Positions 11,150-21,000 are shown, counted from the first letter of the stretch. The stretch is DNA of 64,000 bases from Isoetes taiwanensis (GCA_021234155.1 JAJEKV010000002.1:29199115-29263114), one strand, 5' to 3'. Numbers and translations are program-made. The notes: generated by a model from the sequence alone, not told the origin.

Positions 11150-11460
11150 TTCTTATCTTTTCATTTCTTTTCGTTGACACGTGTTTACAAACAAATTTAT
11201 TGTGCGGGTTTATGTTTATCGGGCGTCGTGGATGTCATTCCGGCGAAAGTATTAGTAGTGTACTTGTCGTGTATCACATAGACATCGAATTGTCCTTTTC
11301 AAGGTATGGATGCCGTGACCTTGCGGGGTATAGGCATCTGGTTTTCTGGACATGATTATAACGTAAAGGTCGGGAAACCGAGCTTGAGGCGGTTGAATTG
11401 CCCCTTTAAGTGAACTTTGTAAGCCACGGACTAATGAGAACAATGTAATTGCAATGAAGA

Positions 11461-12055
11461 AATGCATGGTGACGAGGTGCAAGCGGGAATGTCGAAAACG
11501 GAGGCGTGAGGATGAGTTTCAAAATCTTCACACCGCTTTGAGGTATTTGCTAACATATTCCAGATGGCGCGGAAGTTGAAAAGCTCAAGACATATCGTGC
11601 TTTCTCCCCCCTTAGATTTTGTGGATGGCTTATTTTTGGTTCCGACACAGGATGTTCGATTCCACGAATCATCCGGTCAACTAACAAGGTCCGCGTAGTT
11701 AAGTCCTCCTTTAAGTTCAGATACTTTCTTCCAAAACAATATTTATCGTTAATTGTCAACTAGAACGAAGGAAACGAGAAAAAGAGAGGTCGCACAACTT
11801 TTTTGGGAGCCGTTTGAGGACCATAATAGACACTCCGTCGCGGTGGATATTCGAGTATGGAGAGGGAGGAAGTCATTTATCACGGCCACCATGGAAAGCG
11901 AATGGCCATTATCAGAGCTAAGAGTGCTAATGGAGACAGAGGAAATTGCTGACGACTTCCATTATTTTATTGATGGCATTAGGGTTGGTTACAGGCAAGA
12001 GGGAAATGTAAAGTTTAGTGAGTTCGCGATCAACAAGAAATTGTCTATCGGCTAG
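11461..12055 (+). CDS. uncharacterised element protein, copy 2
   Basis: The C-terminal 95 residues are open from about 11760 to the TAG at 12053-12055 and include LFWEPFEDHNRHS, VDIRVWRG, ESEWPLSELRVLMET and GIRVGYRQEGNVKFSEF. The upstream part is split among frames: a basic Cys/Arg-rich stretch near 11461 (KKCMVTRCKRECRKRRR) and a segment with FLVPTQDVRFHESS in copy 1. Agreement of the C-terminal frame in both copies suggests a real protein. No known domain is recognised. It may be spliced; exon boundaries are not resolved. Confidence 0.45.
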
Positions 12056-12240
12056 CGCTTTGAATCTCGGTTTTTTATTTGTGTTTTTGTCTGATGTTTT
12101 TTTAGGGTTCCGTATTTTGTCCGATATTTTTTTAGGGTTCCGTACAATTATTTAAAAACGTTACCATCATATTTTACTTTAACTTCTGTTTTTTACTATT
12201 TATCTCCTGCCAGTTGTCTATTTTTGTCAGTGTTAAGTAG

Positions 12241-12247
12241 TATAAAA
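12241..12247 (+). promoter_or_regulatory. TATA-like box upstream of H3-like gene (copy 2)
   Basis: TATAAAA, at the position of TATAAAG in copy 1, about 20 bp before the ATG. The short spacing would leave almost no leader. Confidence 0.35.
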
Positions 12248-12266
12248 GCCCATCCGCTGAGAAGCC

Positions 12267-13123
12267 ATGGCAAGAACTAAGCAAACTGCAAGGATCCATC
12301 CAGGTGGTGTAAGGCCAGGTGATTACATTAGTCCGCCTTCTTCATCTGACTCTGAAGTCTCTGATAGAGATTCTCCTCCTCCGACCATGCCTAACAGAAG
12401 ACCCGGAAAAGAAATCCGCATGGAGGCCCAGCGGGAGAAGCGACTCGGGAGTAAGTAGGGAGGTGCACTCGGTTCGGAGAGGAGGATGAAAATGTGAGAG
12501 ACCGGCGGAGCAGAATATGATGCGGATTAATTATTGGGCAGCCGCCTCTTCTTGCTCTTCCCGCTCCTCCCGTGGAGGTGCGGGACCTTCAAATCGAGGG
12601 AGGAGGCCCAACGCCCCGAAAGGGAAGGCGACCGAGAATGTGAGGAGGCGGCGGAAGAGTCGGCCGAGGAACGACCTGCAGATGTCTTTGGGGTGAGGCG
12701 GCGGAAGAGTCGGCCGAGCAACAGCTCCAAATCTTTGGGGTGGGTGAGGGTAGAGGCGGGCGGAAGGCGAAGCCCTGGTATTAAAGCGCTTGCGAGATTA
12801 AGAAGTATCGAGAAAATCGAGATGGTCATTCAGCGTCTCCCATTTGCGAGGCTCGTGAGAGAGATTCTGCAAAAGTGTGGTGCGATACATCATACCGATT
12901 CTGAAATTCAAGCAAGCGCCTTAAATGCTCTTCAAATGGCTTCTGGCCGGTTGGTGTCGGTCTGTTCGAGGACTTCGCGACTTGCAGCAATACATGCCAA
13001 GCGGGTGGTATCATGCCCAAGGACATGCGCCTCGTCTTACGCATAAGGGATCCCGAGTACTATGGTCAAAATTTTATGGCTGAATACAACAAGAAGAAAG
13101 ACCCCCCAGAAAAAAGGCCGTGA
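12267..13123 (+). pseudogene. histone H3-like protein with near-perfect H3 tail (copy 2)
   Basis: Opens MARTKQTARIHPGG; histone H3 opens MARTKQTARKSTGG. Arg2, Thr3, Lys4, Arg8 and the GG pair are kept, while Lys9-Ser10-Thr11 are replaced by Ile-His-Pro. As in copy 1, GTAAGT at 12451 and GGAGCAG before 12514 mark an inferred short intron. Downstream the H3 fold is recognisable ([28 protein letters not shown]), but several one- or two-base differences from copy 1 shift the frame in and out, for example in the ALREIKK and VMPKDMR segments. The natural stop is TGA at 13121-13123, after KKKDPPEKRP. Either it is decaying or the consensus has small errors, since the differences cluster at CG-rich positions. 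Confidence 0.75.
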
Positions 13124-13260
13124 AGTGCCTTTGTGTTTTTTTCATATGTATAATATTTCTTAATGCAATGGCTTTATAAGCTTAATCTCTTAGTCCATTT
13201 CTTTCTTAGAAGCCTAGCTTCGCACTTTGTATTTTTTTTTTTTAATGTTATCGTGAGGAA

Positions 13261-13324
13261 CACACGGCCTTAGCGAAAGCATTGTGCTTTTTTGTTGCAC
13301 ATAGTAGTCTTCGCGTCGTGTGAT
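13261..13324. repeat. gene-boundary palindrome
   Basis: Degenerate left arm CACACGGCCTTAGCGAAAG and clean right arm CTTCGCGTCGTGTGA. It follows the H3-like gene and precedes the acidic-protein gene. Confidence 0.6.
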
Positions 13325-13326
13325 CC

Positions 13327-13354
13327 AACCCTAACCCTAACCCTAACCCTAAAA
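13327..13354. repeat. short telomere-like array (CCCTAA x4)
   Basis: Four tandem CCCTAA units immediately after the palindrome. This is the TTAGGG type, not the seven-base TTTAGGG usual in plants. Confidence 0.9.
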
Positions 13355-13480
13355 TGTACGGACAAATCTCCCCACAACGGCTGTGTCCCCTTTCATAATC
13401 GACAACGGCTACTTGAGTTCAAAAGTGGCGGCCTTTACGGCTCCCTAAACATCTTCTTGTTTTAAATTGTTTTGCTTAGC

Positions 13481-14443
13481 CATGGATTGTTATGTGAAGT
13501 TCACGGAATGGTATGCATCCGCCCCTCATGACAACGAGGAAGTTCGCCCGACCGCGATTTATCCGTTCTATTGCAAGGAGTTGGACATCATGGCAAGCGA
13601 TGGCGAGCTTGGATGCTATCGCGAGGTTGCTTTAGCTTTCACCGCACCGCTTGGTCTCAGCGCACGTCCTTTGCAGATGTCCCTGGCTCGTGGATTCCAA
13701 AACCAGCTCTAGAGGAGGCGGCTTCCCATTTGCAAGCAGGGAAGATGTTTTTCAAGAATGCTGCGCAACGGGCTCCTCCTGGCTGCGTCCTTGTGCTTAA
13801 GAAGGTATCTTATTTCTCTTTGCCGTTTGCATTTGCTAGTTATTGCATTCTGCTCGGCCAAACCGAAGATACACTGGAAACAATGAAATCTTTAAGCCAA
13901 GGGGGGTCAGTTATGTGTGATGATGCTGACTATGACGTAGAAATGGAGATAGATCTACAAGAAGAAGAGCAAGAATGTAGGAGTTTTAGCTTCGACGCAC
14001 TGGCCTTGGGTGAACCAGAGGAGGGAGATGATTCTGAAGGTGATGAGGATGGGGATGAGGATGAAAAGAAGTTGTCTGACATAACGCCAATTTTAGTGGA
14101 AGGCAAAGAATACTTATTGCTAAGTGATATACTGAGGAACCCGTCTATGTTACGAATGTGTGCTAGGGAAGACGAGCTTATCAGTACCTTGGCCGAATGG
14201 GTAAACTTAGGCCTAGATTTTGAAGAGGATTTGGACAAAGAGATGTTTGAAGTATCTAATTATACCGGCAATGCTATAAAGCTTAAAGAAGCATATGAGA
14301 GGCTGGAGTCTCGATTTGCTCAAGATGAGGCGAATCTACCAACGGAAGAAGAATTCCAGCGTCTCCGTGCAAAGCTGCCAACAGGGGATCTCTGGTTTGG
14401 CGGGCCCTTGATCAATCAATCGGCGGATAAGCCCAGTAGATGA
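13481..14443 (+). CDS. uncharacterised acidic protein
   Basis: Starts MDCYVKFTEWY at 13481 in a good context (gccATGg). The N-terminal frame runs to about 13670, then a one-base shift leads into the frame containing FADVPGSWIPKPALEEAAS and AQRAPPGCVLVLKK. A highly acidic centre (EEEQECRS; EPEEGDDSEGDEDGDEDE) precedes a helical C-terminus (LKEAYERLESRF) ending at the TGA of 14441-14443. A short intron starting at the GTATCT near 13806 is possible but not required. It is present only in copy 2, because copy 1 lacks this interval. No known family is recognised; the acidic region would suit a chromatin or histone-binding protein, which is speculation. Confidence 0.5.
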
Positions 14444-15002
14444 GGATAAATGTGAAGAAGATAATCTTGAGGGTTCTTATTTGTGGGAAGTAGATGATTT
14501 TTCTTGCCGACATGCACGCGGGGGGGGGGGAAAAGATTGAAGGACTCTACATTGTTAAGATATATCTCAAGATTAGTTAATGGGGAGATAATCGTCTTGT
14601 GAGAACTTTCGGTCCAAAGGGTGCGAGTTTGTCTATTACCTCCGTGCATTATGCATGTTAGGAACCATTCCCAATTGGCATCAAACAATCGAAAGGGTGA
14701 TAGCAATTGGCGGATGTTGTGTTACAATATTTTGGCGACCAAGCCGGTCTGCTTGGCGAGCAATATGTTAAATTTTTTAGGCTGGCGGCTTGACTCACCC
14801 AAGGTTGGAAGTCTGGGGTCGATAACATGGAAGTCATTGCCTTGTTGGATCGGTCTTGGCGAGGGGGATTGAAAGAGCATGAAATTGGCAACGAAGCTTG
14901 AGAAATTGGAAGTTATATGTTTTCCAACTTGTATCGGTAAAATTATTTATGTACAGTTTGTCCTTCCGAAATTCCTAATAAAATTATTTTATTTGTATTT
15001 AT
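14444..15002. other. interval with ORF remnants, no gene assigned
   Basis: Contains a G10 homopolymer near 14520 and open fragments such as CEFVYYLRALCMLG near 14625-14700 that may extend the previous gene or be a separate broken one. I cannot resolve a frame. Confidence 0.3.
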
Positions 15003-15069
15003 TCACATCACGCTTGAAATACATCGGTCGATTTTTACGTCATATCTAGGTTTTCGCCGTCGTGTGATA
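15003..15069. repeat. gene-boundary palindrome (degenerate)
   Basis: Arms TCACATCACGCTTGAA and TTTTCGCCGTCGTGTGA lie before the first MASSS gene. Confidence 0.55.
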
Positions 15070-15162
15070 TCTATCTCGAAGAAATGAAATATTATTGGAA
15101 AAAGACAATTAATTTATTTATTCCTCACCACGATCGAGAAAGCAACTTCGTGTGACTCATGT

Positions 15163-15170
15163 TATAAATA
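15163..15170 (+). promoter_or_regulatory. TATA box of first coiled-coil gene
   Basis: TATAAATA followed by GAAGAC, 89 bp before the ATG. The same TATAAATAGAAGAC occurs 98 bp before the next paralogue, so promoter and gene were duplicated together. Confidence 0.65.
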
Positions 15171-15258
15171 GAAGACCGATGTCCACGCCCGACCTCCGAT
15201 CGCCTTCCGCCTTACGCTCATCTTCTACTTCCGGCTTCGCCTTCCACCTTCTGCTCCG

Positions 15259-15623
15259 ATGGCATCATCATCTTCCTCTAGCAAGCGACCACGCCAAGAT
15301 AGCACTCCCACCCCCCGAGGCTGCGTGTACATCACCCTTGCGGTGGTGATGAAGAGATTCAAGGAGATCCATGATGAAAACAACCGTCGTCGCCCGAGAA
15401 CAATGAGGCGGTCGGCGATTAGCCTTCACGAGGGAGCTGCTTTGCGCGGCGAGGCGTTGAGCTCGTGGAAACATTAAGCCATGTACCAAGAGGCGACGAG
15501 CCGCATGGGGGCGGCGGTTAAACTGCTCACATGATTTCGCGAGCCTTAGAAGATATGGAGAAGAAGCTCGAAGCTGCGGAGGATGAGAACGCACGCACCT
15601 ACGGCCGGTACGCAGGGACATGA
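15259..15623 (+). CDS. coiled-coil nuclear-type protein, paralogue 1
   Basis: Begins MASSSSSSKRPRQDS, a Ser run followed by a basic patch, then the family motif ITLAVVMKRFKEIHDENN and, after frame changes near 15410-15470, a helix ALEDMEKKLEAAEDENA. The stop TGA at 15621-15623 corresponds to the stop of the paralogue at 16520. It is one of four tandem MASSS/MASTS genes. The motif (A/S)DIxLxVxMKRxKE is shared with the gene at 18028. The apparent frame changes fall at CG-rich sites and differ from paralogue 2, so the true reading frame is uncertain. No known domain beyond predicted coiled coil. Confidence 0.5.
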
Positions 15624-15751
15624 AAATCAGCTAGAGGATCATGAAGATCCCTAGCCGTTGTATCTATCTATTTTTTGCTTCAAAGAAAAGTTTTCTCTAT
15701 TTTTTGCTTCTATCTATCCTGTTGTTCCAATGTATGTTATGTTTTATTAAA

Positions 15752-15820
15752 ATATCACACGGCCTTGAAATGCCTTGCTTGCAATTAGGTAGCAATCAAT
15801 GGATTTCGCGTCGTGTGATC
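15752..15820. repeat. gene-boundary palindrome
   Basis: Arms ATCACACGGCCTTGAA and TTTCGCGTCGTGTGATC. Its loop shares GCAATTAGGTAGCAATCAAT with the palindrome at 16617. Confidence 0.65.
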
Positions 15821-15981
15821 TCCATGCCGTTCTATTTTGCTTCAATGAGAAGTTCTATCTTTAGTTATGTATCAGTAAAATTACTTATGTATAGATTGTA
15901 TCACCGAAATTATCAATAAAAATTATCACACGAGCTTTCTCTGGAAGAAAAGACGTTAGAAGAAGTAACGGTCCTTTTTCC

Positions 15982-16043
15982 TCACACGACGCGAGAAGTA
16001 ACGGTCGATTTTCCTGACCCACGGCATCCTTCGCGTCGTGTGA
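15982..16043. repeat. gene-boundary palindrome
   Basis: Arms TCACACGACGCGAG and CTTCGCGTCGTGTGA flank a 33-nt loop, just before the TATA box of paralogue 2. Confidence 0.7.
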
Positions 16044-16067
16044 CTCAAGCTACTACGAAATCCCTGT

Positions 16068-16075
16068 TATAAATA
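16068..16075 (+). promoter_or_regulatory. TATA box of second coiled-coil gene
   Basis: TATAAATA, again followed by GAAGAC, 98 bp before the ATG. Confidence 0.65.
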
Positions 16076-16172
16076 GAAGACTTTCTATCTTGCCTTCGAC
16101 CTCCGATCCTCTTCCGCCTTCCGCCTTCTTCTGCTCATCTTCTCCCCCTTCCGCCTTCCGCCTTCTCCTCCG

Positions 16173-16520
16173 ATGGCATCTTCATCCTCCTCCAGCAAGC
16201 GACCGCGCCCAGAACTGCCCGCGGACATCACCCTTGCTGTGGTGATGAAGAGATTCAAGGAGGTTCCGCGACAAAACAACCGTCTGCGTCGCCGAAGATG
16301 GAGGCGGTGGACAATTAGAATTCACTAGGGGGCTCTTTGCATGGCCCGAGACCTTGAGCTCGCGGCAACATTAACCAGGTACCGAGAGGCCAATAGCCGT
16401 AGGGTCGAGGCAGTTTTAACTGCACACAATATTTCGCAGGCGCTAGAAGATATGGAGAAGAAGCTTCGAACTGCGGAGGATGAGAACGCAGCGACTTTTG
16501 GCTTCACTCTGGGATCATGA
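16173..16520 (+). CDS. coiled-coil nuclear-type protein, paralogue 2
   Basis: Begins MASSSSSSKRPRPELPADI and continues TLAVVMKRFKE, then becomes frame-disrupted near 16270-16320. The C-terminal helix ALEDMEKKLRTAEDENA and the stop TGA (16518-16520) match paralogue 1. It is a tandem duplicate of 15259-15623, including the promoter, and lies between the palindromes at 15982 and 16617. No enzymatic motif. Confidence 0.5.
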
Positions 16521-16616
16521 AGATCCGTAGCCATTGTATATATATTTTTTTTGTTTCAAAGAAAAATTTGCTCTATTTCTTGCTTCTATCTGTTCTCTTG
16601 TTTTGTTTTATTAAAA

Positions 16617-16682
16617 GATCACCACGCCGAAATGCCATTCTTGCAATTAGGTAGCAATCAATGGATTTCGCGTCGTATGATC
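16617..16682. repeat. gene-boundary palindrome
   Basis: Arms GATCACCACGCCGAA and TTCGCGTCGTATGATC; loop homologous to that at 15752-15820. Confidence 0.65.
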
Positions 16683-17061
16683 TCCACAACGTACACCTCG
16701 TTGTATGTATAAATTCATAATTTATTAATGGAAAAGTGTATGTAACACAAATATCTAGCTAGATTATGTGATATAACTTGCAGGTAAATGCGAATTTGCA
16801 TGTGGATGACAACGTCTATTCACATGCGTTGGCTTGTGGATGACAACGTCATGCCAAGGGCGTGGCATGTCTTTGCCACAATAACATCGTCTTTTTTTAT
16901 GCGGCCTTTGCATACAATGCGGCTAGGATATGGCCGGATCCCATGATGCGAACATAGGCTACCGTTGCCTAATTGCATGCTATAATTTACCGCCTCGTGG
17001 GATTATTACACAACTTTATCGGTTTTCGCGCAACCGTAGATTCCAACGTATCTCTAGTTTC

Positions 17062-17070
17062 TATATAAAA
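17062..17070 (+). promoter_or_regulatory. TATA box of third coiled-coil gene
   Basis: TATATAAAA, about 90 bp before the ATG at 17161, matching the spacing of the neighbouring paralogues. Confidence 0.55.
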
Positions 17071-17160
17071 CGTCGGAGGCCTTTGTCTTCTCCTATCCGC
17101 CATCTTCTGTTCTACCACATCCGCCCTCAGCCATCACTCCTGTTCTCCCATCACTTTCAA

Positions 17161-17585
17161 TGGCCTCCAGCTCCAGTTCCATCCCCATCCCGAGATCTTG
17201 TCTCAAGTTTTGGTCAAGGAAATTGAGAACATTAATGGCGGAGGAGGAACGGATCCGCCTTCTAAAAGAAAAGAATGATGAAGGCGTCGCCAAGCTGGTT
17301 CTTGGCAGAGGAAAAAGGCCGCCTTCTGAGGAGGTGATTTTAGTCTTGCGACAATCAGCGGGCTGCCTTAGACCGCCAATTGCGCTACCCGCAGATATAA
17401 CCTCCAAGAGAGGCTTAGGGCCTTAATCGAAGCGGGAGAGGTGGCTGCCCGAGCCCAACTTCGATGAGCGGGAAGATAAGGTTCGCGGAATATGAGAACG
17501 CGTGGTTGCGGGGCGGGCAATCATGTTGGAGGAGCAGAAAAAAATTATCACTGCCCTCCAGGAAGAGCTTGCCCGGCGATCATAG
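17161..17585 (+). CDS. coiled-coil protein, paralogue 3 (diverged)
   Basis: Begins MASSSSSIPIPRS and has the helical stretch AEEERIRLLKEKNDEGVAK. After frame changes near 17340-17420 it reads LQERLRALIEAGEVAARAQ and then EEQKKIITALQEELARRS before the TAG at 17583-17585. The heptad pattern points to a long coiled coil. The central MKRxKE motif of its neighbours is absent, so it belongs to the group by its start, promoter spacing and position. Between 16690 and 16930 upstream, TGTGGATGACAACGTC occurs twice. Confidence 0.45.
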
Positions 17586-17736
17586 GCATCGGGCTCCTCC
17601 TAGAGGGGCCCGTTTTTTTTTTTAATGTTTGTAATTGGTTTTATTTTTCAATGGGAAAAGTTTTTGACAAATGTACCGAATATTACGTTTCCTATTTTTA
17701 ATTTTCAATATCCGTGGTAGAGAGAATGACAAGGCG

Positions 17737-17799
17737 GATCACCTGACGAAACCCTTCATAGGGTTTTAAAGCTCGTGTGCAGATTTCGCGTGGTGTGAT
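17737..17799. repeat. gene-boundary palindrome (degenerate)
   Basis: Arms GATCACCTGACGAAA and TTTCGCGTGGTGTGAT between the third and fourth coiled-coil genes. Confidence 0.55.
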
Positions 17800-17935
17800 A
17801 TACAGTGTAGTTAGAATAGTTATTAATGTGTTCCAGCGGACAGTACCATTAATGTGTTCTAGCGGACAACCGACAGAATCCCCTCGACACGTGCGACAGT
17901 AGCGGAGTGTGTTTAATATGTTCAAAGCTAATATG

Positions 17936-17943
17936 TATAAATT
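17936..17943 (+). promoter_or_regulatory. TATA box of fourth coiled-coil gene
   Basis: TATAAATT, 84 bp before the ATG at 18028. It is absent from copy 1, where the deletion removed it. Confidence 0.55.
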
Positions 17944-18027
17944 GAGGTCCTTGCATGTGCTCCTTCCGCCGGTTAGAGTCTTTGCTCCTCACTTCTATAA
18001 TCTTAACGTCCCTCCCATTTGTCATCT

Positions 18028-18512
18028 ATGGCCTCCACATCCTCAACCGCTGATAATGGAAAACGCAAGAGGATAGAACTCCCTTCTGACATAGTGTTGG
18101 GTGTTCTAATGAAGAGGTTGAAGGAGCAAGATGATCTTCTAAAGGAAAACGCCGTTACAATTCAGCAGAAAGAAGAAGAGAATGAATTCAACCTTCTCAT
18201 GCTTCGTAGCGGGGAGAGGCAAATCAAAGCGGTTGAATAGAAGGTCGACAGGATGACATGCCCCAACAACCGCTGCCGAGGTGGTTATGGCCCGAACGAG
18301 GATGCTAATTCAGTGTAAGAACAACGCGTTGTGCTATTGGGACGGGGAGCGGGACATGTACAAAGAGATGGTGGACAGATTGGAGGAACGTTTGGATAGG
18401 GTGATTGCTTTCGCTTGAGGGGAAGAGATGAAGAAGACTAAGACGAGGACGGAGAAAGCTGATGATGATGATGAAGATAATGAAGAAGAGCTCGACTTTG
18501 GAGCAACAATGA
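18028..18512 (+). CDS. coiled-coil nuclear-type protein, paralogue 4
   Basis: Begins MASTSSTADNGKRKR and continues with the family motif [15 protein letters not shown], then a long helical region and an acidic tail ending near EEEL. The frame is broken near 18230 and again downstream, but copy 1 (2820-3261) preserves an open version of the same body: about 155 residues with a basic N-terminus, two coiled-coil stretches and a poly-Asp/Glu tail. The basic-helical-acidic layout suits a nuclear, DNA- or histone-associated dimer; that function is inference. It converges on the transposase-like gene across two palindromes. Confidence 0.6.
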
Positions 18513-18593
18513 GTCGTTGTATTTTGTTTTCAATGTAACATCTTTCACAACTTTAATCAAAAGTAACCCTTTTTTATTATTATCTTGTAAAGC

Positions 18594-18730
18594 TTCACAC
18601 GACGCGAAGCCACATAAATGCAAGCAATAGCGAACTCCACTGTTCGCGCCGTATGATACAAATAAGATCACACGACGCGAAGCTACAGTTGTGCAAACAA
18701 GGTTGGAGGCAAGTACTTCGCGTCGTGTGA
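18594..18730. terminator. double palindrome between convergent genes (copy 2)
   Basis: Stem-loops at about 18594-18659 and 18666-18730, the second with perfect arms CACACGACGCGAAG and CTTCGCGTCGTGTG. They are identical in position and almost in sequence to 3343-3480. A bidirectional 3'-end role is inferred from the convergent genes. Confidence 0.45.
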
Positions 18731-18742
18731 ACATGCTACACA

Positions 18743-21000
18743 TTACAAGTATACTTTACCGATTCTTTGTCTCTTAGATCTCCACTGTTGCGATGCTAGT
18801 GGGGCCCTAGAATTTTGCCAAGCAACTTTCCGTTTTCTCTTCAGCATTATGCCAATGGTGTTTACGACTTCTGGGTTGCTCCTTAAAGCGACCTTCTTGT
18901 CGTATTTAGCCATCGCCCTTCTATAAAACCACTCTGTCATCTGTCTTAGAGGGTTGGTTCCCACATTTCCACCCCCTCTTTGAGTGTTACGATGAAAGGC
19001 TATTTTAGCTTGTTTATGCGACTTCTCCATGCCTTGTGCACTCCACCTTTGCTAGGCTTCCATACTTCCTAAAAACCAAGGTGCATGAGCCCAAAAGATG
19101 TGCAAGTAGTCGCGTGACTTCACTCTCTCCCCATGCGTCTATGAAAGCTTTAATAAATTTGTTATTCGCACGAACATTTCTGCATCTTCTCTTGTGAGGT
19201 CCATTCTCTGAATGTATGGGAACAATTCAGACAATGCATCCCATGCTTTTTTTTTCCTCAATGCCGAACGAACGCCATCTGTGCGGTCCTGCTCCGCATC
19301 AACCAGCAATTTTCCAAATTCATAGACCTTTTCTCCCATCGGTTTCCGTTCGAGCCTCTCTATGATTCTTTATGAAGTCGAGCTTTCATCCCTCAATTGA
19401 CACCTTCTGAGGCACACTTGTTCTTCCCCGCCCGTTTCTCATCGAGCTCTAATCTTACATTGCCACCATGCAAACCTCATACGATAGAACATGTTCAACT
19501 CTACGAATTCCTTCCTCTCTTCTCTTCTTGTCTGAAATGTTCCACACGAATCTGCAGCTCAAAAATATCATCTTGTCGATGATTCTCACAAAGCCGTGCA
19601 AAGTGCAGATATGAACCCTCTCTAATGGAATGGGGAAAATGCCATGGAACTTGGGATCTTCTTCTCCTCTATTAGGAGCATTTGCTTGGTTAAGGGACAA
19701 GGTTGAAACAGATCTTCCCATACTTGACTTCCTTGCATGATTGCAAATCTGATACAACTTTTGCATGTTCCTTGTCCTCCTCCACTTATGTTGTACATTG
19801 CTTTCTCGGTTTTAAATCGGGCGCCAAGTGAAAAAATTACTTTGTAAGATCCATAGTGATCTACTTGCAATTTTTCCCTCCCTCGAATCTAGATATTAGA
19901 CTTCGGGATGTCGGTTTGATTGAACACCCATTTCAAAACCTCGTGGGTTTCTTTTCGAACTTTAAAAGAGACCTAACCACCGGTGTCATCTTGATTGACA
20001 TGAGAACCATTTTTCCATGCGCTTCTTCTCCTCGTCCGTCACCTCTACATCTTTTTTGTTATTCTTGTTGCTCTTTGATTTAGCATGTGCAATTGCATTC
20101 TCAATTGCTCTATTCATGATGACAACGGATACCCTCTCATACTTCTCAAACTTGGTGGGTTCCATTTCATCCAATTTTATGCAAACTTCAATCTCACCAT
20201 TAGTTTACGAATCGTTAAGTCATAATATTTGACAAGGAATTGTAAGAGAGTAACCAGGTCAACCCAAAGATTATTGCGTTCATTCATTCCAACTATATCA
20301 CAACAATCCTTGCCATTCTTATCTTTTTATGGCTATGGCGGGACCAAAGGCACATTCAACGTGGTGCATCTCTCCTAATATGGCATACACCATCTTTGTC
20401 CTAGTAACCCTTGTATTCTCGACAATTTGTGGGCGTGGAGCCGAATACTTTTTGTGCCCATTCTTTTCAACGCCGTGGAATGGCTTGAATAGAGAACGGT
20501 AACCAAGCCCTCTGATGCCTACATCATCACAAGCGGTCTGTACATCCAGTAAACTTCTAACTTCTTGTAGATCTCCCCTAGTACCATTTCCAATACCATC
20601 TTCTTGAGAGGAGAGTTGTAGGGCTGACAAATCATGTCCACTATCTCCTTGTTCGTCGCTAGGTTCTTCACTCACGTAACCAAGATTGCTTCTAGTTTCC
20701 CCGGATCTTAAGCGGCCTTTGCTAGTGTTGTAAACGGACCTTGTGGCGTGACCTGCAACGTCTGAATGCACCTGATCCAAACTTCAGTTCCTCTATCGGT
20801 CGATAATGCTTCTTCCTTTCGCAAAGCCAAGGGTGTTTTCTTCAAATTCTTTAACCTACATTGAAGCCCAAAGTTTGCTCTTTTCGAGCTCTTGGATCTT
20901 TTCTTGCAGCTGCCCTATCACCAATTTGGACTTCTCCATTTCATATCTCAAAGAAGTTTCCCTCCCAAGCCGTCATTCCTTTCCTTCATCACGATTGGAG
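18743..21000 (-). pseudogene. transposase-like protein (KDZ-like, tentative)
   Basis: Reading leftwards, open segments give a coiled-coil N-terminus (EMEKSKLVIGQLQEKIQEL, about 20960-20900), a polar segment (20780-20319), a Lys-rich helix (20174-19990), a segment with IPLERVHICTLHGFVRI (about 19620-19560), NKFIKAFIDAWGE, HYLHIFWAHAPWF and QGMEKSHKQAK, ending in KRQRIGKVYL at 18743. The TLH...RI and YGS...QGxEK landmarks look like those of KDZ-type DDE transposases, which often carry cargo genes; I rely on pattern only. At least six frame changes interrupt it, so no intact frame exists as given. It is the only candidate for the protein that mobilises the element. Confidence 0.4.

Noticed and set aside
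12267-13123. Ordinary host histone H3 gene
   Set aside because: A linker of about 140 residues, an altered Lys9 region, presence in two copies of a terminal-repeat element and an unusual intron do not fit a host H3, which is 135 residues and highly conserved.
13327-13354. True chromosome end or telomere
   Set aside because: Only four units, internal to a gene-bearing element and not followed by further array.
18743-21000. Firm assignment to the KDZ superfamily
   Set aside because: The catalytic Asp residues cannot be placed with confidence through the frame changes; only two landmark regions resemble KDZ proteins.
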